This document shows, in pieces, positions 37,588-49,962 of a stretch of DNA of 64,000 nt. Positions within the stretch are counted from its first letter, which is position 1. The number at the start of each line of letters is the position of its first letter. The notes beneath the pieces were generated by a model. It had not been told where the DNA came from. It saw only the letters and a list, made by a program, of their open reading frames with translations, and made no database searches. A program made the translations under genes and the position numbers. This DNA is from Vreelandella halophila (GTDB lineage: Bacteria > Pseudomonadota > Gammaproteobacteria > Pseudomonadales > Oleiphilaceae), in NCBI RefSeq assembly GCF_009856365.1, contig NZ_WMEX01000002.1, forward strand, positions 62,001-126,000. The letters are read 5' to 3'.

Positions 37588-38415
37588 ATGAGCCAGTCTT
37601 TCACCCGCCTCCTGCCCGAACTCCAGGCCACCGTCAGTGCCTGCATCGAAACCGCGCTGGTCCTTCATGCCACGACGATGCCCCAGATCCGGCGTGTTAT
37701 GGCCGGTGATGCGGTCATTGAGGACTACGTCCGAGCACTGGGCTTCGGGGACCGGCTGGTTCCCTGGCAGCATCTCGGACGCGATGATGGGCCGGACCCC
37801 GACCTGATCCTGGCCCACGAGATCGCCGGCGGGACCAGCCTGTGCCCGACCTGGCTGCCTACCCGCTACCAGCCTCGCCTTTCCATGGTTCAGGGAGCGC
37901 GCGGCGCATCCGATGTCCAGGATAACCTGAAACGCATTGCCCGCATCCTTGGCAATACCATGGGTGAAATGGTCCCTGCCCAGCGCTTCCGGGAAACGTT
38001 CGAGGGGCTGCGCGCCCGGCTGCACGTACCGGGTCCGCGGGTTCTGGTACTGGTGGAAACCGGGCGTGGTCGGTACCGCCTGACAGCGCCGGATCACCCC
38101 TGCCACAGCATGTTCGCGCAGCTTGGCTGGATCAGTGCGCCTTCAGAGAGGGTTGCGGGTGAGAAGCTGAGCGTCCGGACGCTCAGCATGGTGGAACACG
38201 ACGCCGTATTGATTCTCGAAGCCTGGACCGGGGAGGAGGGGGAATCCGCTTTGGCGCGGCACTGGCCGTTGATGCTGTCACCGGCAGCGGAAACGGAGCG
38301 TTGGGCCCGGCTTCCGATGCTGGAGTTGATGTGTTTCGGGCCATCCCTGCCCGACCGCCTGGCGGATCTGGCCACCCGCTTCCAGGCCCTGAAACCGGAT
38401 ACCTGGGACTCGTAA
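37588..38415 (+). CDS. HmuT/FecB-like binding-protein fold without clear signal peptide, likely iron-regulated
   Basis: 275 residues. The segment RRVMAGDAVIEDYVRALGFG followed by DRLVPW resembles the start of heme and siderophore binding proteins (type III fold). The central helix VQDNLKRIARILGNTMGE and the late part (VLVLVETGRGRYRL, LEAWTG, LPMLELM) follow the same plan. Unlike that family, about 35 polar residues precede the domain and no convincing signal peptide or lipobox is visible, so location is uncertain. No permease or ATPase genes are adjacent. A Fur-like site and promoter lie upstream. It ends 3 bp from the convergent gyrB. Family call is moderate; function unknown. Confidence 0.7.
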   Translation: MSQSFTRLLPELQATVSACIETALVLHATTMPQIRRVMAGDAVIEDYVRALGFGDRLVPWQHLGRDDGPDPDLILAHEIAGGTSLCPTWLPTRYQPRLSMVQGARGASDVQDNLKRIARILGNTMGEMVPAQRFRETFEGLRARLHVPGPRVLVLVETGRGRYRLTAPDHPCHSMFAQLGWISAPSERVAGEKLSVRTLSMVEHDAVLILEAWTGEEGESALARHWPLMLSPAAETERWARLPMLELMCFGPSLPDRLADLATRFQALKPDTWDS

Positions 38416-38418
38416 CCC

Positions 38419-41956
<3,538 letters not shown>

Positions 41957-41959
41957 GGA

Positions 41960-42709
41960 TCAGATCTGGTAATGATCGCGGAGGTGCGCCAGTATCGTTT
42001 CGCTTTCATACATTGCCGTTCCCTGGTTCGGGTCCACCAGATAAGGCACGGCAACACGGCCCGTTCTGTCCAGCAGTTCCATACGATTGCGGGAGCGTGG
42101 CTGGTATTCAAGTCCAAGCCGGTCACGGACCGCAGGAAGGACAAACTCACTCCCCGACGATTTACCACAGTTCCTGATTACATAGGGAAGCTGCAGTTCG
42201 CACAGCAGTTCGCGTACTTCCCTGGAATACGGGCTGGACTCGAAACTGTAGAGTTCCAGAAGCCGCTCGGGCCGACGGGCCGGCTTCGCGTAAAGCCCCC
42301 GACCAAGCCTGGAGGCGGTGGCCATTACAACACGCCCTTTATCAAGCGGTAGCCGGCTGCTCACCCCGGGAACCCGTCCGTGACCGTAACGCTCCCACAG
42401 ATAGCGCCTGATGCGCCGGCTTTCGTAGAGAACTTCTCCCTGTTCGGGATCCACCAGCAACGGAAAGCGTTCACGTCCGCCCAGTTCGCGAGCCCGGTTC
42501 CGGAACCGGTCACCCCCTTTCGGACACGGATAGATCACCGCATCCAGATCCAGCTCCGTAAGTGTTTCCCGCACCAGACGGCAGTGAGGGCAGCCCTCCA
42601 TATCAAACAGCTGCAGCGGCTGTTCCGGCTGATCCCCGTCAGGAGCGCGGATCGCGGTGCCTCGCCAGAGCGCCAGGGTGGAGGTAACAAGCTGGGGGAA
42701 AAGTGCCAT
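41960..42709 (-). CDS. Tandem thioredoxin-fold (GST N-terminal/glutaredoxin-like) protein
   Basis: 249 residues from the ATG at 42709 (a TTG at 42724 overlapping the upstream stop is an alternative). Two thioredoxin-like GST-N domains are repeated: the first at about 30-110 with a glutaredoxin-type CPHC motif (FDMEGCPHCRLVRETL), the second at about 150-245 with SPYS in place of the cysteines (SFESSPYSREVRELL). Both end in PLLVDPEQG / PYLVDPNQG and YES segments that bind the glutathione Glu in relatives. No GST C-terminal helical domain is present. It sits between an ABC1-type kinase gene and recF. Redox or thiol-binding function is likely; the role is unknown. Confidence 0.85.
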   Translation of the reverse strand: MALFPQLVTSTLALWRGTAIRAPDGDQPEQPLQLFDMEGCPHCRLVRETLTELDLDAVIYPCPKGGDRFRNRARELGGRERFPLLVDPEQGEVLYESRRIRRYLWERYGHGRVPGVSSRLPLDKGRVVMATASRLGRGLYAKPARRPERLLELYSFESSPYSREVRELLCELQLPYVIRNCGKSSGSEFVLPAVRDRLGLEYQPRSRNRMELLDRTGRVAVPYLVDPNQGTAMYESETILAHLRDHYQI

Positions 42710-42720
42710 CTGCCTGAGCC

Positions 42721-44103
42721 TCAATGGAGCATGTTAAGGCGTTCATCCAGAAACATATCCATTTCCGGCGCCAGTATGTGAACGTAGCGGTCAAAATACA
42801 GGAACTGTTTGATCAGTAGCGCGAATTCGCGTGGAAAGTGAAGACCGTGATCCTCGCCCACCCGGACCAGATCCATCAGCAGCTCATTCACGTCATCGTC
42901 CGTTTCCTCGGAGAGTGTTTCGATATCGGGCATCTCCTGCGGATCCGTCGGAACAACCGTCTCCATGTGCTGTTGAAGGCCGGAGAGGTCCCGCGCCAGA
43001 GCCTCGATATCCACTCCTTCCCTCGTCACCCCGATCCTGGCCATGGCATCCGCCATGGCCCCGAAATCGGCGTTCATCAGCGCGCCCATGAAGTCGGACA
43101 CCGCCGTCCAGGTGTCGGGATCAATGCGCCCAACGATTCCGAAGTCGATGAAACCGACCCGACCATCCTCCAGCACCATCAGGTTGCCAGCGTGAACGTC
43201 AGCGTGGAAAAACTCACACTGTGTCAGGCTGGAAAACCAGGTGTTCATGGCCGTAATCAGTGTCCGTTCCGGGTCGTCACTGTAGCGCCGGATGGTATCC
43301 AGGTCCGTCAGTGGTACGCCGTGGAAGCGCTCCATCGTCAGAACCCGCCCAGTACTCAGCCTGCGATGAACCCGCGGAACCGTAGCTTCAGTGTTACCAG
43401 TGCGATCAAGGAACTCCCGGAACGCCTCAAGGTTATTGGCCTCCTGGACGAAATCGCATTCCTCCATCATGGTCCGCTGGATCTCCTGGATGATCCCGGA
43501 AAGCGATGTCCACGCGAGCTTCGGTGCCAGGGTTTCCACAACGCGGGCTGATACGTAGAGGAAGTTGAGATCGGTAAGCAGGATGTTGGATACACCCGGC
43601 TTCTGGATCTTAAGTACCACTTCTTCCCCATTGGTCAGCCGGGCACCGTGAACCTGCGCAATCGATGCGGAAGCCAATGGCGTCCGGTCAATGCGGGTGA
43701 ATTCCGTATCCACCGCACTGCCCAGCTCTTCCCTCAGGATCCGCTCCATCACCGCATAGGGCAGGGGGCGCGTCTGATCCAGACAGTTCTGGAATTCATC
43801 CACATACTCACGGGGAAAGAACGTCGGGGAGGACGCGATGAATTGACCCAGCTTGATATAGGTCGCGCCAAGCCTCTCAAAGGTATCCCGCATCAGCCAC
43901 GGCAGGGGATGACGGTCACCCCGCAGCCAGCGAACCCCCTGACCTCCGACCACCATGGCCGTCTGCCCGATCCGGAACGCGCCCTTGATGCCATCCCCAA
44001 GGACACGTGCGGGATTGCTCCCCAGCGTCCTACCTTCCTCGTCAGGGGCTCGTTTGCCTCTGTTGCGACCCGCTAGCGGGCTATTCTGAATCAGTACACT
44101 CAT
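42721..44103 (-). CDS. ABC1/UbiB (AarF) family atypical kinase-like protein
   Basis: 460 residues from the ATG at 44103 with AGGGAAG upstream. Family hallmarks are the KxGQ motif (TYIKLGQFIASS), the Ala-rich loop LASASIAQVHGARL replacing the P-loop, the Lys in VVLKIQKPG, the catalytic FFHADVHAGNLMV and the DFG loop VGFIDFGIVG. No C-terminal membrane helices of UbiB are evident, so it is probably not the ubiquinone-synthesis UbiB itself. It lies 35 bp after dnaN and overlaps the next gene by 4 bp or sits just before it, depending on that start. Function unknown. Confidence 0.9.
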   Translation of the reverse strand: MSVLIQNSPLAGRNRGKRAPDEEGRTLGSNPARVLGDGIKGAFRIGQTAMVVGGQGVRWLRGDRHPLPWLMRDTFERLGATYIKLGQFIASSPTFFPREYVDEFQNCLDQTRPLPYAVMERILREELGSAVDTEFTRIDRTPLASASIAQVHGARLTNGEEVVLKIQKPGVSNILLTDLNFLYVSARVVETLAPKLAWTSLSGIIQEIQRTMMEECDFVQEANNLEAFREFLDRTGNTEATVPRVHRRLSTGRVLTMERFHGVPLTDLDTIRRYSDDPERTLITAMNTWFSSLTQCEFFHADVHAGNLMVLEDGRVGFIDFGIVGRIDPDTWTAVSDFMGALMNADFGAMADAMARIGVTREGVDIEALARDLSGLQQHMETVVPTDPQEMPDIETLSEETDDDVNELLMDLVRVGEDHGLHFPREFALLIKQFLYFDRYVHILAPEMDMFLDERLNMLH

Positions 44104-44138
44104 TACCAAGCTTCCCTGTCAGTCCAATCTGGAAACGA

Positions 44139-45242
44139 TTAAAGACGCATCGGCATCACAACGTACAGATTGTCATCCGGGCCAGTGCTCTCAATCAGCG
44201 CACTGGCATTGGGCCCGGACAGAACGATCCGGACCTGATCCTCACGGATGACGTTCATCACATCGATCAGATACCCCACATTGAACCCGATCTGCAGCGC
44301 CTCACCCTGGTATTCCACCGCCATGGTGTCCTCCGCCTGCTCCTGATCCGGGTTATTGGCGTAGACATGCAGTTCACCGGGCTCGAGTTCCAGCCGCACA
44401 CCACGGATATTCTCGTGGGACAGGATTCCGGCGCGCTGAAGAATGCTGCGCAACGTCTCACGATCCGCGATCACGGTCTTGTCACCGCCACTGGGAATCA
44501 CCCGGTTGTAGTCCGGGAAACGACCCTCGATGAGCTTGGAGGTGAAAGTGAACCCGTCCACTGTTGCCCGTATGTGGCTACCGCCGATGGTCACCGCCAC
44601 ATTCTTTTCACTGTCGTCCAACAACCGGATGAGTTCCTGAACGCCCTTACGCGGCACAATGATCTGTCGTGTCTCATCCAGATAGGTAGGGGCGGACAGA
44701 TTCGACAGGGCCAGACGGTGCCCGTCCGTCGCAACTGCCCGTATGGCGTCATCCCCGATCTCGAGCAGCAGCCCGTTGAGATAGTAGCGAACGTCCTGCT
44801 GCGCCATGGCAAAGGCGGTACTGCTGAGCAGACTCTGGAAGCTGCCCTGTTCAAGATTGAGCGTGAAGCTGTCCTCATCGTCCTCGACGTTCGGGAAATG
44901 ATCCGCGGGCAGGGTAGCCAGGGTGAACTGGCTCGCCCCCGCCCGGATCCGCATGCGATCCCCTTCCAGGGCCAGCGTCACATCCGCTGCTTCCGGAAGC
45001 GACCGGCAGATATCCACCAGTTTGCGCGCCGGCACCGTAATGCGGCCTTCCTGTTCCACTTCCAGGTCGGTTACGGTGGCAACCAGTTCCACCTCCATAT
45101 TGGTCCCGGTCAGCGTCAGGGCCTCGCCCTCGGCCACCAGCAGTACGTTCGACAGAACGGGCATGGTCTGTTTCTTTTCAACCACACCGGCGATTGCCTG
45201 GAGTGGCTCGAGAAGGGATTCGCGACTGGTCCGGATTTTCAT
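44139..45242 (-). CDS. dnaN: DNA polymerase III beta sliding clamp
   Basis: 367-residue clamp with the threefold-repeated clamp fold. Conserved parts include MKIRTSRESLLEPLQAIAGV, LALSNLSAP after ATDGHR, FPDYNRVIP and the C-terminal YVVMPMRL, which forms part of the partner-binding cleft. It follows dnaA by 44 bp in the classical order. Confidence 0.98.
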   Translation of the reverse strand: MKIRTSRESLLEPLQAIAGVVEKKQTMPVLSNVLLVAEGEALTLTGTNMEVELVATVTDLEVEQEGRITVPARKLVDICRSLPEAADVTLALEGDRMRIRAGASQFTLATLPADHFPNVEDDEDSFTLNLEQGSFQSLLSSTAFAMAQQDVRYYLNGLLLEIGDDAIRAVATDGHRLALSNLSAPTYLDETRQIIVPRKGVQELIRLLDDSEKNVAVTIGGSHIRATVDGFTFTSKLIEGRFPDYNRVIPSGGDKTVIADRETLRSILQRAGILSHENIRGVRLELEPGELHVYANNPDQEQAEDTMAVEYQGEALQIGFNVGYLIDVMNVIREDQVRIVLSGPNASALIESTGPDDNLYVVMPMRL

Positions 45243-45286
45243 GATTATCGGATTCCGCCTGGTTCGGATGTGGGTTTGTCAGTGAT

Positions 45287-46807
45287 TCAGGTGGTCAGAA
45301 GCCGGAGGAAGTTCTGGTAATCCTCGCGGATATTGGCGTCCGATTCCTGCAGTTCCTCGATTTTCTTGCAGGCGTGCAGGACCGTGGTGTGGTCCCGGCC
45401 ACCAAAGGCATCGCCGATCTCGGGCAGGCTGTGGCTGGTCAGCTCCTTGGCCAGTGCCATCGCCATCTGGCGGGGCCGTGTGATCGAGCGTGTGCGGCGC
45501 TTTGAGTGCAGATCCGCCACTTTCATCTTGTAGTACTCTGCCACGGTCCGCTGAATATTGTCGATGCTGACCTGCTTCTCATGCAGCGCCAGCAGGTCCT
45601 TGAGACTTTCCCGGATGAATGCCGGTGTAATCTGCTGGCCGGTGAAGTGGGAATTGGCGATAACCAGCTTCAGCGCCCCCTCCAGCTCGCGCACGTTGGA
45701 CCGGATCTTCTGGGCGATGAAAAAGGCCGCTTCGTTGCTGATGCTGACCTGTGCCTGCTCCGCCTTTTTCATGATGATTGCCACGCGGGTCTCAAGCTCG
45801 GGTGGTTCCACCATGACCGTCAGGCCCCAGCCGAACCGGGACTTGAGCCGCTCCTCCATGTTCACGATCTCCTTGGGGAACCGGTCACAGGTCAGGATCA
45901 CCTGCTGGCCGCCCTCAAGCAGCGCATTGAAGGTGTGGAAGAACTCCTCCTGGGAGCGCTCCTTGCCCGCGAAGAACTGGATATCGTCGATCAGAAGGGC
46001 ATCGAGGGACCGGTAAAAGCGCTTGAAGTCATTGATGGCGTTGAGCTGCAGCGCCTTGACCATGTCCGCCACAAAGCGCTCGGAGCGAAGGTAGGCCACG
46101 CGTGCCCCGGGATTGCGGCGCACGATCTCGTTGCCCACGGCGTGCATCAGGTGGGTCTTGCCCAGACCCACGCCGCCGTAGAGAAACAGCGGGTTATAGG
46201 ATCCCCCCGGGTTTTCCGCTACCTGGCTGGACGCGGCCCGCGCCAGCTGGTTGGACTTGCCCTCAACAAAGGTCCCAAACGTGAACTGCTGATTCAGGAA
46301 GGTCTCACTGTGCTGGACACCGCCTTCGACATTCGCCCGGCGGTCATCACGTCCACCATTGGCACGCCCGGCAATGCGCGCCGCCACGGGTGAATCCTCT
46401 ACCGGGCGTTCATCAGCGGTGTTCAGTTCGGCATCGTTCACCGGCGGTGCCACTTCCGCGCTGGCGGACTCCACCTCGGAACCCGCGCTGACCGCTGTTT
46501 GTCGCTTCGTCGCCCTGTCACTGCGATTACTGGAGGAATGGGTCGGCCGGGACCGGTTTTCCTCCGCTGACCCCACCTTGACCTCGACCTGAAGCCCCTT
46601 GGCGCCATTCAGGTCCCGGATGACCTCCTCAATGCGATCCAGATATTTCTGGCTCACCCAGTCGCGCACAAACCGATTGGGTGCAAGCAACACCAGAGAC
46701 CCTCCGTCGTCGCGGGACTGCAACGGACGCAACCAGGTATTGAACTGCTGGGCGGGGAACTCATCCTGTAACAGCTCCAGACACTGCTGCCAGATTTCCT
46801 GTGCCAC
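45287..46807 (-). CDS. dnaA: Chromosomal replication initiator DnaA
   Basis: 506-residue AAA+ initiator starting at GTG. Domain I opens [20 protein letters not shown]; a long, polar, low-complexity domain II spans about residues 85-170; domain III has Walker [15 protein letters not shown] and Walker [14 protein letters not shown]; domain IV has the box-binding signature [16 protein letters not shown]. It is the first gene of the leftward operon and diverges from rpmH across the origin. Confidence 0.98.
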   Translation of the reverse strand: MAQEIWQQCLELLQDEFPAQQFNTWLRPLQSRDDGGSLVLLAPNRFVRDWVSQKYLDRIEEVIRDLNGAKGLQVEVKVGSAEENRSRPTHSSSNRSDRATKRQTAVSAGSEVESASAEVAPPVNDAELNTADERPVEDSPVAARIAGRANGGRDDRRANVEGGVQHSETFLNQQFTFGTFVEGKSNQLARAASSQVAENPGGSYNPLFLYGGVGLGKTHLMHAVGNEIVRRNPGARVAYLRSERFVADMVKALQLNAINDFKRFYRSLDALLIDDIQFFAGKERSQEEFFHTFNALLEGGQQVILTCDRFPKEIVNMEERLKSRFGWGLTVMVEPPELETRVAIIMKKAEQAQVSISNEAAFFIAQKIRSNVRELEGALKLVIANSHFTGQQITPAFIRESLKDLLALHEKQVSIDNIQRTVAEYYKMKVADLHSKRRTRSITRPRQMAMALAKELTSHSLPEIGDAFGGRDHTTVLHACKKIEELQESDANIREDYQNFLRLLTT

Positions 46808-46863
46808 GACTGCTGACCTCGCATTGTTCTTCTTCGGACGGGTCTCTCCCCGGCAAGAGCGGT

Positions 46864-46891
46864 ATTCTACGCTCCGCCCACCGTCTGTAAA
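46864..46891 (-). promoter_or_regulatory. dnaA promoter
   Basis: On the minus strand TTTACA (plus 46886-46891) and TAGAAT (plus 46864-46869) are 16 bp apart, about 57 bp before the dnaA GTG. A DnaA-box-like site lies about 30 bp upstream, as expected for autoregulation. Confidence 0.6.
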
Positions 46892-46919
46892 AGCCCCCAG
46901 GCCAACGATATAAACACCC

Positions 46920-46928
46920 TGTTGATAA
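46920..46928 (-). promoter_or_regulatory. DnaA box (one mismatch)
   Basis: TGTTGATAA on the plus strand, TTATCAACA on the minus strand, one mismatch from the consensus; upstream of the dnaA promoter. Confidence 0.5.
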
Positions 46929-47010
46929 CTTTTTCTTTTTAAGTCAGAAAACTACCAACTTAAAAACAGAGTCGTGCACAAAATTACAGATCAATTCTCC
47001 TTAAAACGAC

Positions 47011-47019
47011 TTTTCCACA
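47011..47019 (+). promoter_or_regulatory. DnaA box (one mismatch)
   Basis: TTTTCCACA, one mismatch from TTATCCACA, next to the AT-rich part of the origin gap. Confidence 0.5.
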
Positions 47020-47206
47020 GAAGCCTGTGCAAACACCGTGTGTTCACGACCGTATAAACCCCGGACAGACCCCTTGATAACCCGACCCCCGGCCAGGGAC
47101 CCCCGGTTATACCCATTCCATCCCCCCTCTTAGTCCCAGTTTGCCAAGCGCAACTGAACAGAACCGTCCCCAGCTTCAAACGGCGTCACCAGCCGCTGGT
47201 AACCGG

Positions 47207-47215
47207 TTATCCACA
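47207..47215 (+). promoter_or_regulatory. DnaA box (consensus)
   Basis: TTATCCACA, a perfect DnaA box, followed at once by an AT-rich stretch on the rpmH side. Confidence 0.75.
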
Positions 47216-47319
47216 GAAATCCGCTTCCCTAATAACAGTAACAACAGTCTTATTGATTCATTAAAGATAAGAACTTTGTTTCTACTGTAACTGCCCAGCT
47301 TTTCCGTCAACGCTGCCCA

Positions 47320-47348
47320 TTGTCTGAACGCCACAAATTGACTAGAAT
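47320..47348 (+). promoter_or_regulatory. rpmH promoter
   Basis: TTGTCT (47320-47325), a 17-bp spacer and TAGAAT (47343-47348), about 85 bp upstream of the rpmH ATG. Confidence 0.6.
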
Positions 47349-47433
47349 CCCGCATCCCGGTGGCAGCTCCGTGTTCGGACCATCGGCCGAAACCATCGTT
47401 CCGACATTCGCAGCCCTGAACAGGACCATCACC

Positions 47434-47568
47434 ATGAAACGAACCTTTCAGCCGAGTAACCTCAAGCGCAAACGGACCCATGGTTTCCGTGCCCGCATGG
47501 CAACCCAGAACGGTCGCAAAGTGATTGCGCGCCGCCGTGCCAAGGGTCGCAAGCGCCTCAGCGTCTGA
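47434..47568 (+). CDS. rpmH: 50S ribosomal protein L34
   Basis: 44-residue, very basic ribosomal protein: [20 protein letters not shown] at the start and [15 protein letters not shown] at the end, essentially the universal L34 sequence. The ATG at 47434 is the conserved start. It opens the rightward rpmH-rnpA-yidD-yidC-mnmE series beside oriC. Confidence 0.98.
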   Translation: MKRTFQPSNLKRKRTHGFRARMATQNGRKVIARRRAKGRKRLSV

Positions 47569-47578
47569 ACCCGTCCAG

Positions 47579-47968
47579 TTGCCGCCTGACTTCCGATTTC
47601 CCCGCCAGGCAAGACTGCTCAACAGTCGTGATTACACGCGGGTATTCGACAGTGTCGAGTTCAGGGCCGGCAGCCGTGGATTCCTGATGCTTGCCCGGAG
47701 TTCCGACGAATCCCGGGCATTGCCCCGTTTGGGCATCATCGTGGCCCGCCGGCATCTGCCCAAGGCCACAGCACGCAACCAGTTCAAGCGTGCCGTACGG
47801 GAATCCTTCAGGCATCGACAGCACGATCTGCCAGCTCTGGACGTCATTGTCCTGGCCCGGCCCGGCGGCAATACCATGGACAATGCCGAACTGTTCCAGG
47901 AATTGGACCGGGCGTGGCGGAAGCTGGGCAAACAGGCGACCTCCCGGTCTCCGGCAAAAACGGGATAA
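47579..47968 (+). CDS. rnpA: Ribonuclease P protein component
   Basis: About 129 residues. It is the protein cofactor of RNase P in tRNA 5' maturation. Family marks are [19 protein letters not shown] and the RNR-like basic helix [14 protein letters not shown]. The start is uncertain: no ATG fits. TTG at 47579 gives a typical short N-terminus just after rpmH, while GTG 47537 or TTG 47525 would overlap rpmH. yidD follows after 4 bp. Confidence 0.93.
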   Translation: MPPDFRFPRQARLLNSRDYTRVFDSVEFRAGSRGFLMLARSSDESRALPRLGIIVARRHLPKATARNQFKRAVRESFRHRQHDLPALDVIVLARPGGNTMDNAELFQELDRAWRKLGKQATSRSPAKTG

Positions 47969-47972
47969 CCCA

Positions 47973-48221
47973 ATGCGCTGGCTGCTTCTTCTGCTGATTC
48001 GCGCCTACCAGTACGGGATCAGTCCACTGATGCCCCCTCACTGCCGGCATACGCCCAGCTGTTCCGAATACGCCGTGAGCGCCATCGAGCAGCACGGCAT
48101 GATCCGCGGTGGTTACTACGCGCTGCACCGCCTATTCCGATGCCATCCCTGGGGCACCTCCGGTTATGATCCGGTTCCAGGGGTTTCCCCGACCCATCAA
48201 TCCTGTTCACGCAAAGGATGA
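47973..48221 (+). CDS. yidD: Membrane protein insertion efficiency factor YidD
   Basis: 82-residue membrane-associated protein with an N-terminal hydrophobic helix ([18 protein letters not shown]) and the Cys-containing family signature [19 protein letters not shown] with [17 protein letters not shown]. It assists Sec/YidC insertion. It ends just before the yidC start in the standard gene order. Confidence 0.95.
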   Translation: MRWLLLLLIRAYQYGISPLMPPHCRHTPSCSEYAVSAIEQHGMIRGGYYALHRLFRCHPWGTSGYDPVPGVSPTHQSCSRKG

Positions 48222-48229
48222 CCCAATCC

Positions 48230-49948
48230 ATGGATATCCCCCGCGTCGCCATATGGCTCGGTCTGGCCATAGTCAGCTACCTCCTCGTCATGGCCTGGAA
48301 CGAGGATTATCACCAGCAGCCCGTTTCCACCGAACCCGTGGCTGCCGAGGAGTCCGCTCCCGCCGATCCGGGCACCCAGAGCCAGCAACCTCCGAACAGC
48401 AGCGATAGCGGCGATGGTTTTGAGCGCCCGGAATCTGACATGGCGTCGGCCGGGCAGCAGACCAGCAGTAAAGCGACCGGGTCCGGCGCGACCGCCGACA
48501 GCAGTGACACCATCCGGGTGAAAACGGACGTTCTGGATGCCCGCATCAGCCTCAACGGCGGCCATCTTGTGGAAGCCTGGCTGCCCGAGCACACCCGAAC
48601 TCTGAAGTCGGACAAGCCCCTGCAGCTGCTCCGGAGTGACGAGGAACTCACCTACATCCTTGAAAGCAGTCTTCTAGGTGATGGTGGTTCCGCACGCGGC
48701 CACGGGAATCTGACCTTCAACAGCGACTCCGACAGCTATCGTCTGGAGGAAGGTGAAGACAAGCTGACCGTGGATCTGACCCATAAAACGGATTCCGGGG
48801 TACAGATCATCAAACGCTACACCTTCGAGCGTGATCACTACCGCCTGAAGGTCAGCTACCATATACGGAACAATTCCAGTGAGCCCTGGAACGGATACTT
48901 CTCCGGTCGTATCGTCCGTGATGAAAGTGGCGATCCCACCGGCCAGAGGATCCTTGGCGTCCAGGCTTTCCTCGGCATGGTTCTGAGCACACCCCAGGAG
49001 CCCTATACCAAGTACGAGTTCTCGGATCTGAAGGAAACCCCCCTGAACCGCCAGGTCGAGGGGGGCTGGATCGCTTTCCTCCAGCATTACTTCATGAGCT
49101 CCTGGATCCCGGACCAGGATGAGACCCATCGCTACCAGACCCGCCAGCGTGGCAGTAACCTCCATGTCATGGGCTTTGTCAGTCCCGGTACCAAAGTCGC
49201 TCCGGGTGAAGAGAAAGAGATCAGTTCCAGGGTCTACGTCGGCCCCAAGATCATCGAGCGTCTCCAGGGCATTGCGCCCAACCTGGACCGCACGGTCGAC
49301 TTTGGCTGGCTGTTCTTCATTTCCCAGCCCCTGTTCTACCTCCTGGACTGGTTCCATGGCCTGACCGGCAACTGGGGTGTTGCCATCATCCTGCTGACTG
49401 TCGTGGTTAAGCTGGCGTTCTACAAGCTTTCGGCCACCAGTTACCGTTCCATGGCCAACATGCGCCGTGTCCAGCCGGAGATGCAGCGTCTCAAGGAACA
49501 GTACGGCGATGATCGCCAGAAGCTCTCCCAGGAGATGATGAATCTCTACAAGAAGGAGAAGATCAACCCACTGGGCGGCTGCCTGCCGATACTGGTGCAG
49601 ATGCCGGTGTTCATCTCCCTCTACTGGGTGCTGTTCGAGAGTGTTCAGCTGCGCCACGCACCCTTCATGCTGTGGATCAACGACCTCTCGGTGATGGATC
49701 CGTACTTCATCCTGCCGATCCTGATGGGCGGCTCGATGTTCCTGCAGATGCAGCTGAACCCGACACCACCGGATCCGGTACAGGCGAAGGTGATGAAGCT
49801 GCTGCCGATCATGTTCACCTTCTTCTTCCTGTGGTTCCCGGCAGGCCTGGTGCTGTACTGGCTGAGCAACAACGTGCTCTCCATGGCACAGCAGTTCTTC
49901 ATCTACCGCCAGATCGAGAAGGAGCAGGGGAAGTCCGCCAAGGGCTGA
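48230..49948 (+). CDS. yidC: Membrane protein insertase YidC
   Basis: 572-residue inner-membrane insertase. It has an N-terminal helix (MDIPRVAIWLGLAIVSYLL), a Ser/Gly/Gln-rich linker, the large periplasmic P1 beta-supersandwich domain (about 100-340) and the five-helix conserved core with NWGVAIILLTVVVKLAFY and MNLYKKEKINPLGGCLPILV. The ATG at 48230 gives the typical MD start; ATG 48218, overlapping yidD, sits directly on the AAAGG site. Confidence 0.96.
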   Translation: MDIPRVAIWLGLAIVSYLLVMAWNEDYHQQPVSTEPVAAEESAPADPGTQSQQPPNSSDSGDGFERPESDMASAGQQTSSKATGSGATADSSDTIRVKTDVLDARISLNGGHLVEAWLPEHTRTLKSDKPLQLLRSDEELTYILESSLLGDGGSARGHGNLTFNSDSDSYRLEEGEDKLTVDLTHKTDSGVQIIKRYTFERDHYRLKVSYHIRNNSSEPWNGYFSGRIVRDESGDPTGQRILGVQAFLGMVLSTPQEPYTKYEFSDLKETPLNRQVEGGWIAFLQHYFMSSWIPDQDETHRYQTRQRGSNLHVMGFVSPGTKVAPGEEKEISSRVYVGPKIIERLQGIAPNLDRTVDFGWLFFISQPLFYLLDWFHGLTGNWGVAIILLTVVVKLAFYKLSATSYRSMANMRRVQPEMQRLKEQYGDDRQKLSQEMMNLYKKEKINPLGGCLPILVQMPVFISLYWVLFESVQLRHAPFMLWINDLSVMDPYFILPILMGGSMFLQMQLNPTPPDPVQAKVMKLLPIMFTFFFLWFPAGLVLYWLSNNVLSMAQQFFIYRQIEKEQGKSAKG

Positions 49949-49962
49949 TCCTCTGACGCGCC

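Larger units (their letters stand above)
46892..47319. other. Probable chromosomal replication origin (oriC), dnaA-rpmH intergenic region
   Basis: The 626-bp gene-free gap (46808-47433) between divergent dnaA and rpmH. It holds one perfect DnaA box TTATCCACA (47207-47215), one-mismatch boxes TTTTCCACA (47011-47019) and TGTTGATAA (46920-46928, reverse), and AT-rich tracts near 46927-46975 and 47222-47285 that could unwind. The leading-strand genes point away on both sides. No tRNA or small ORF was seen in it. Confidence 0.8.
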
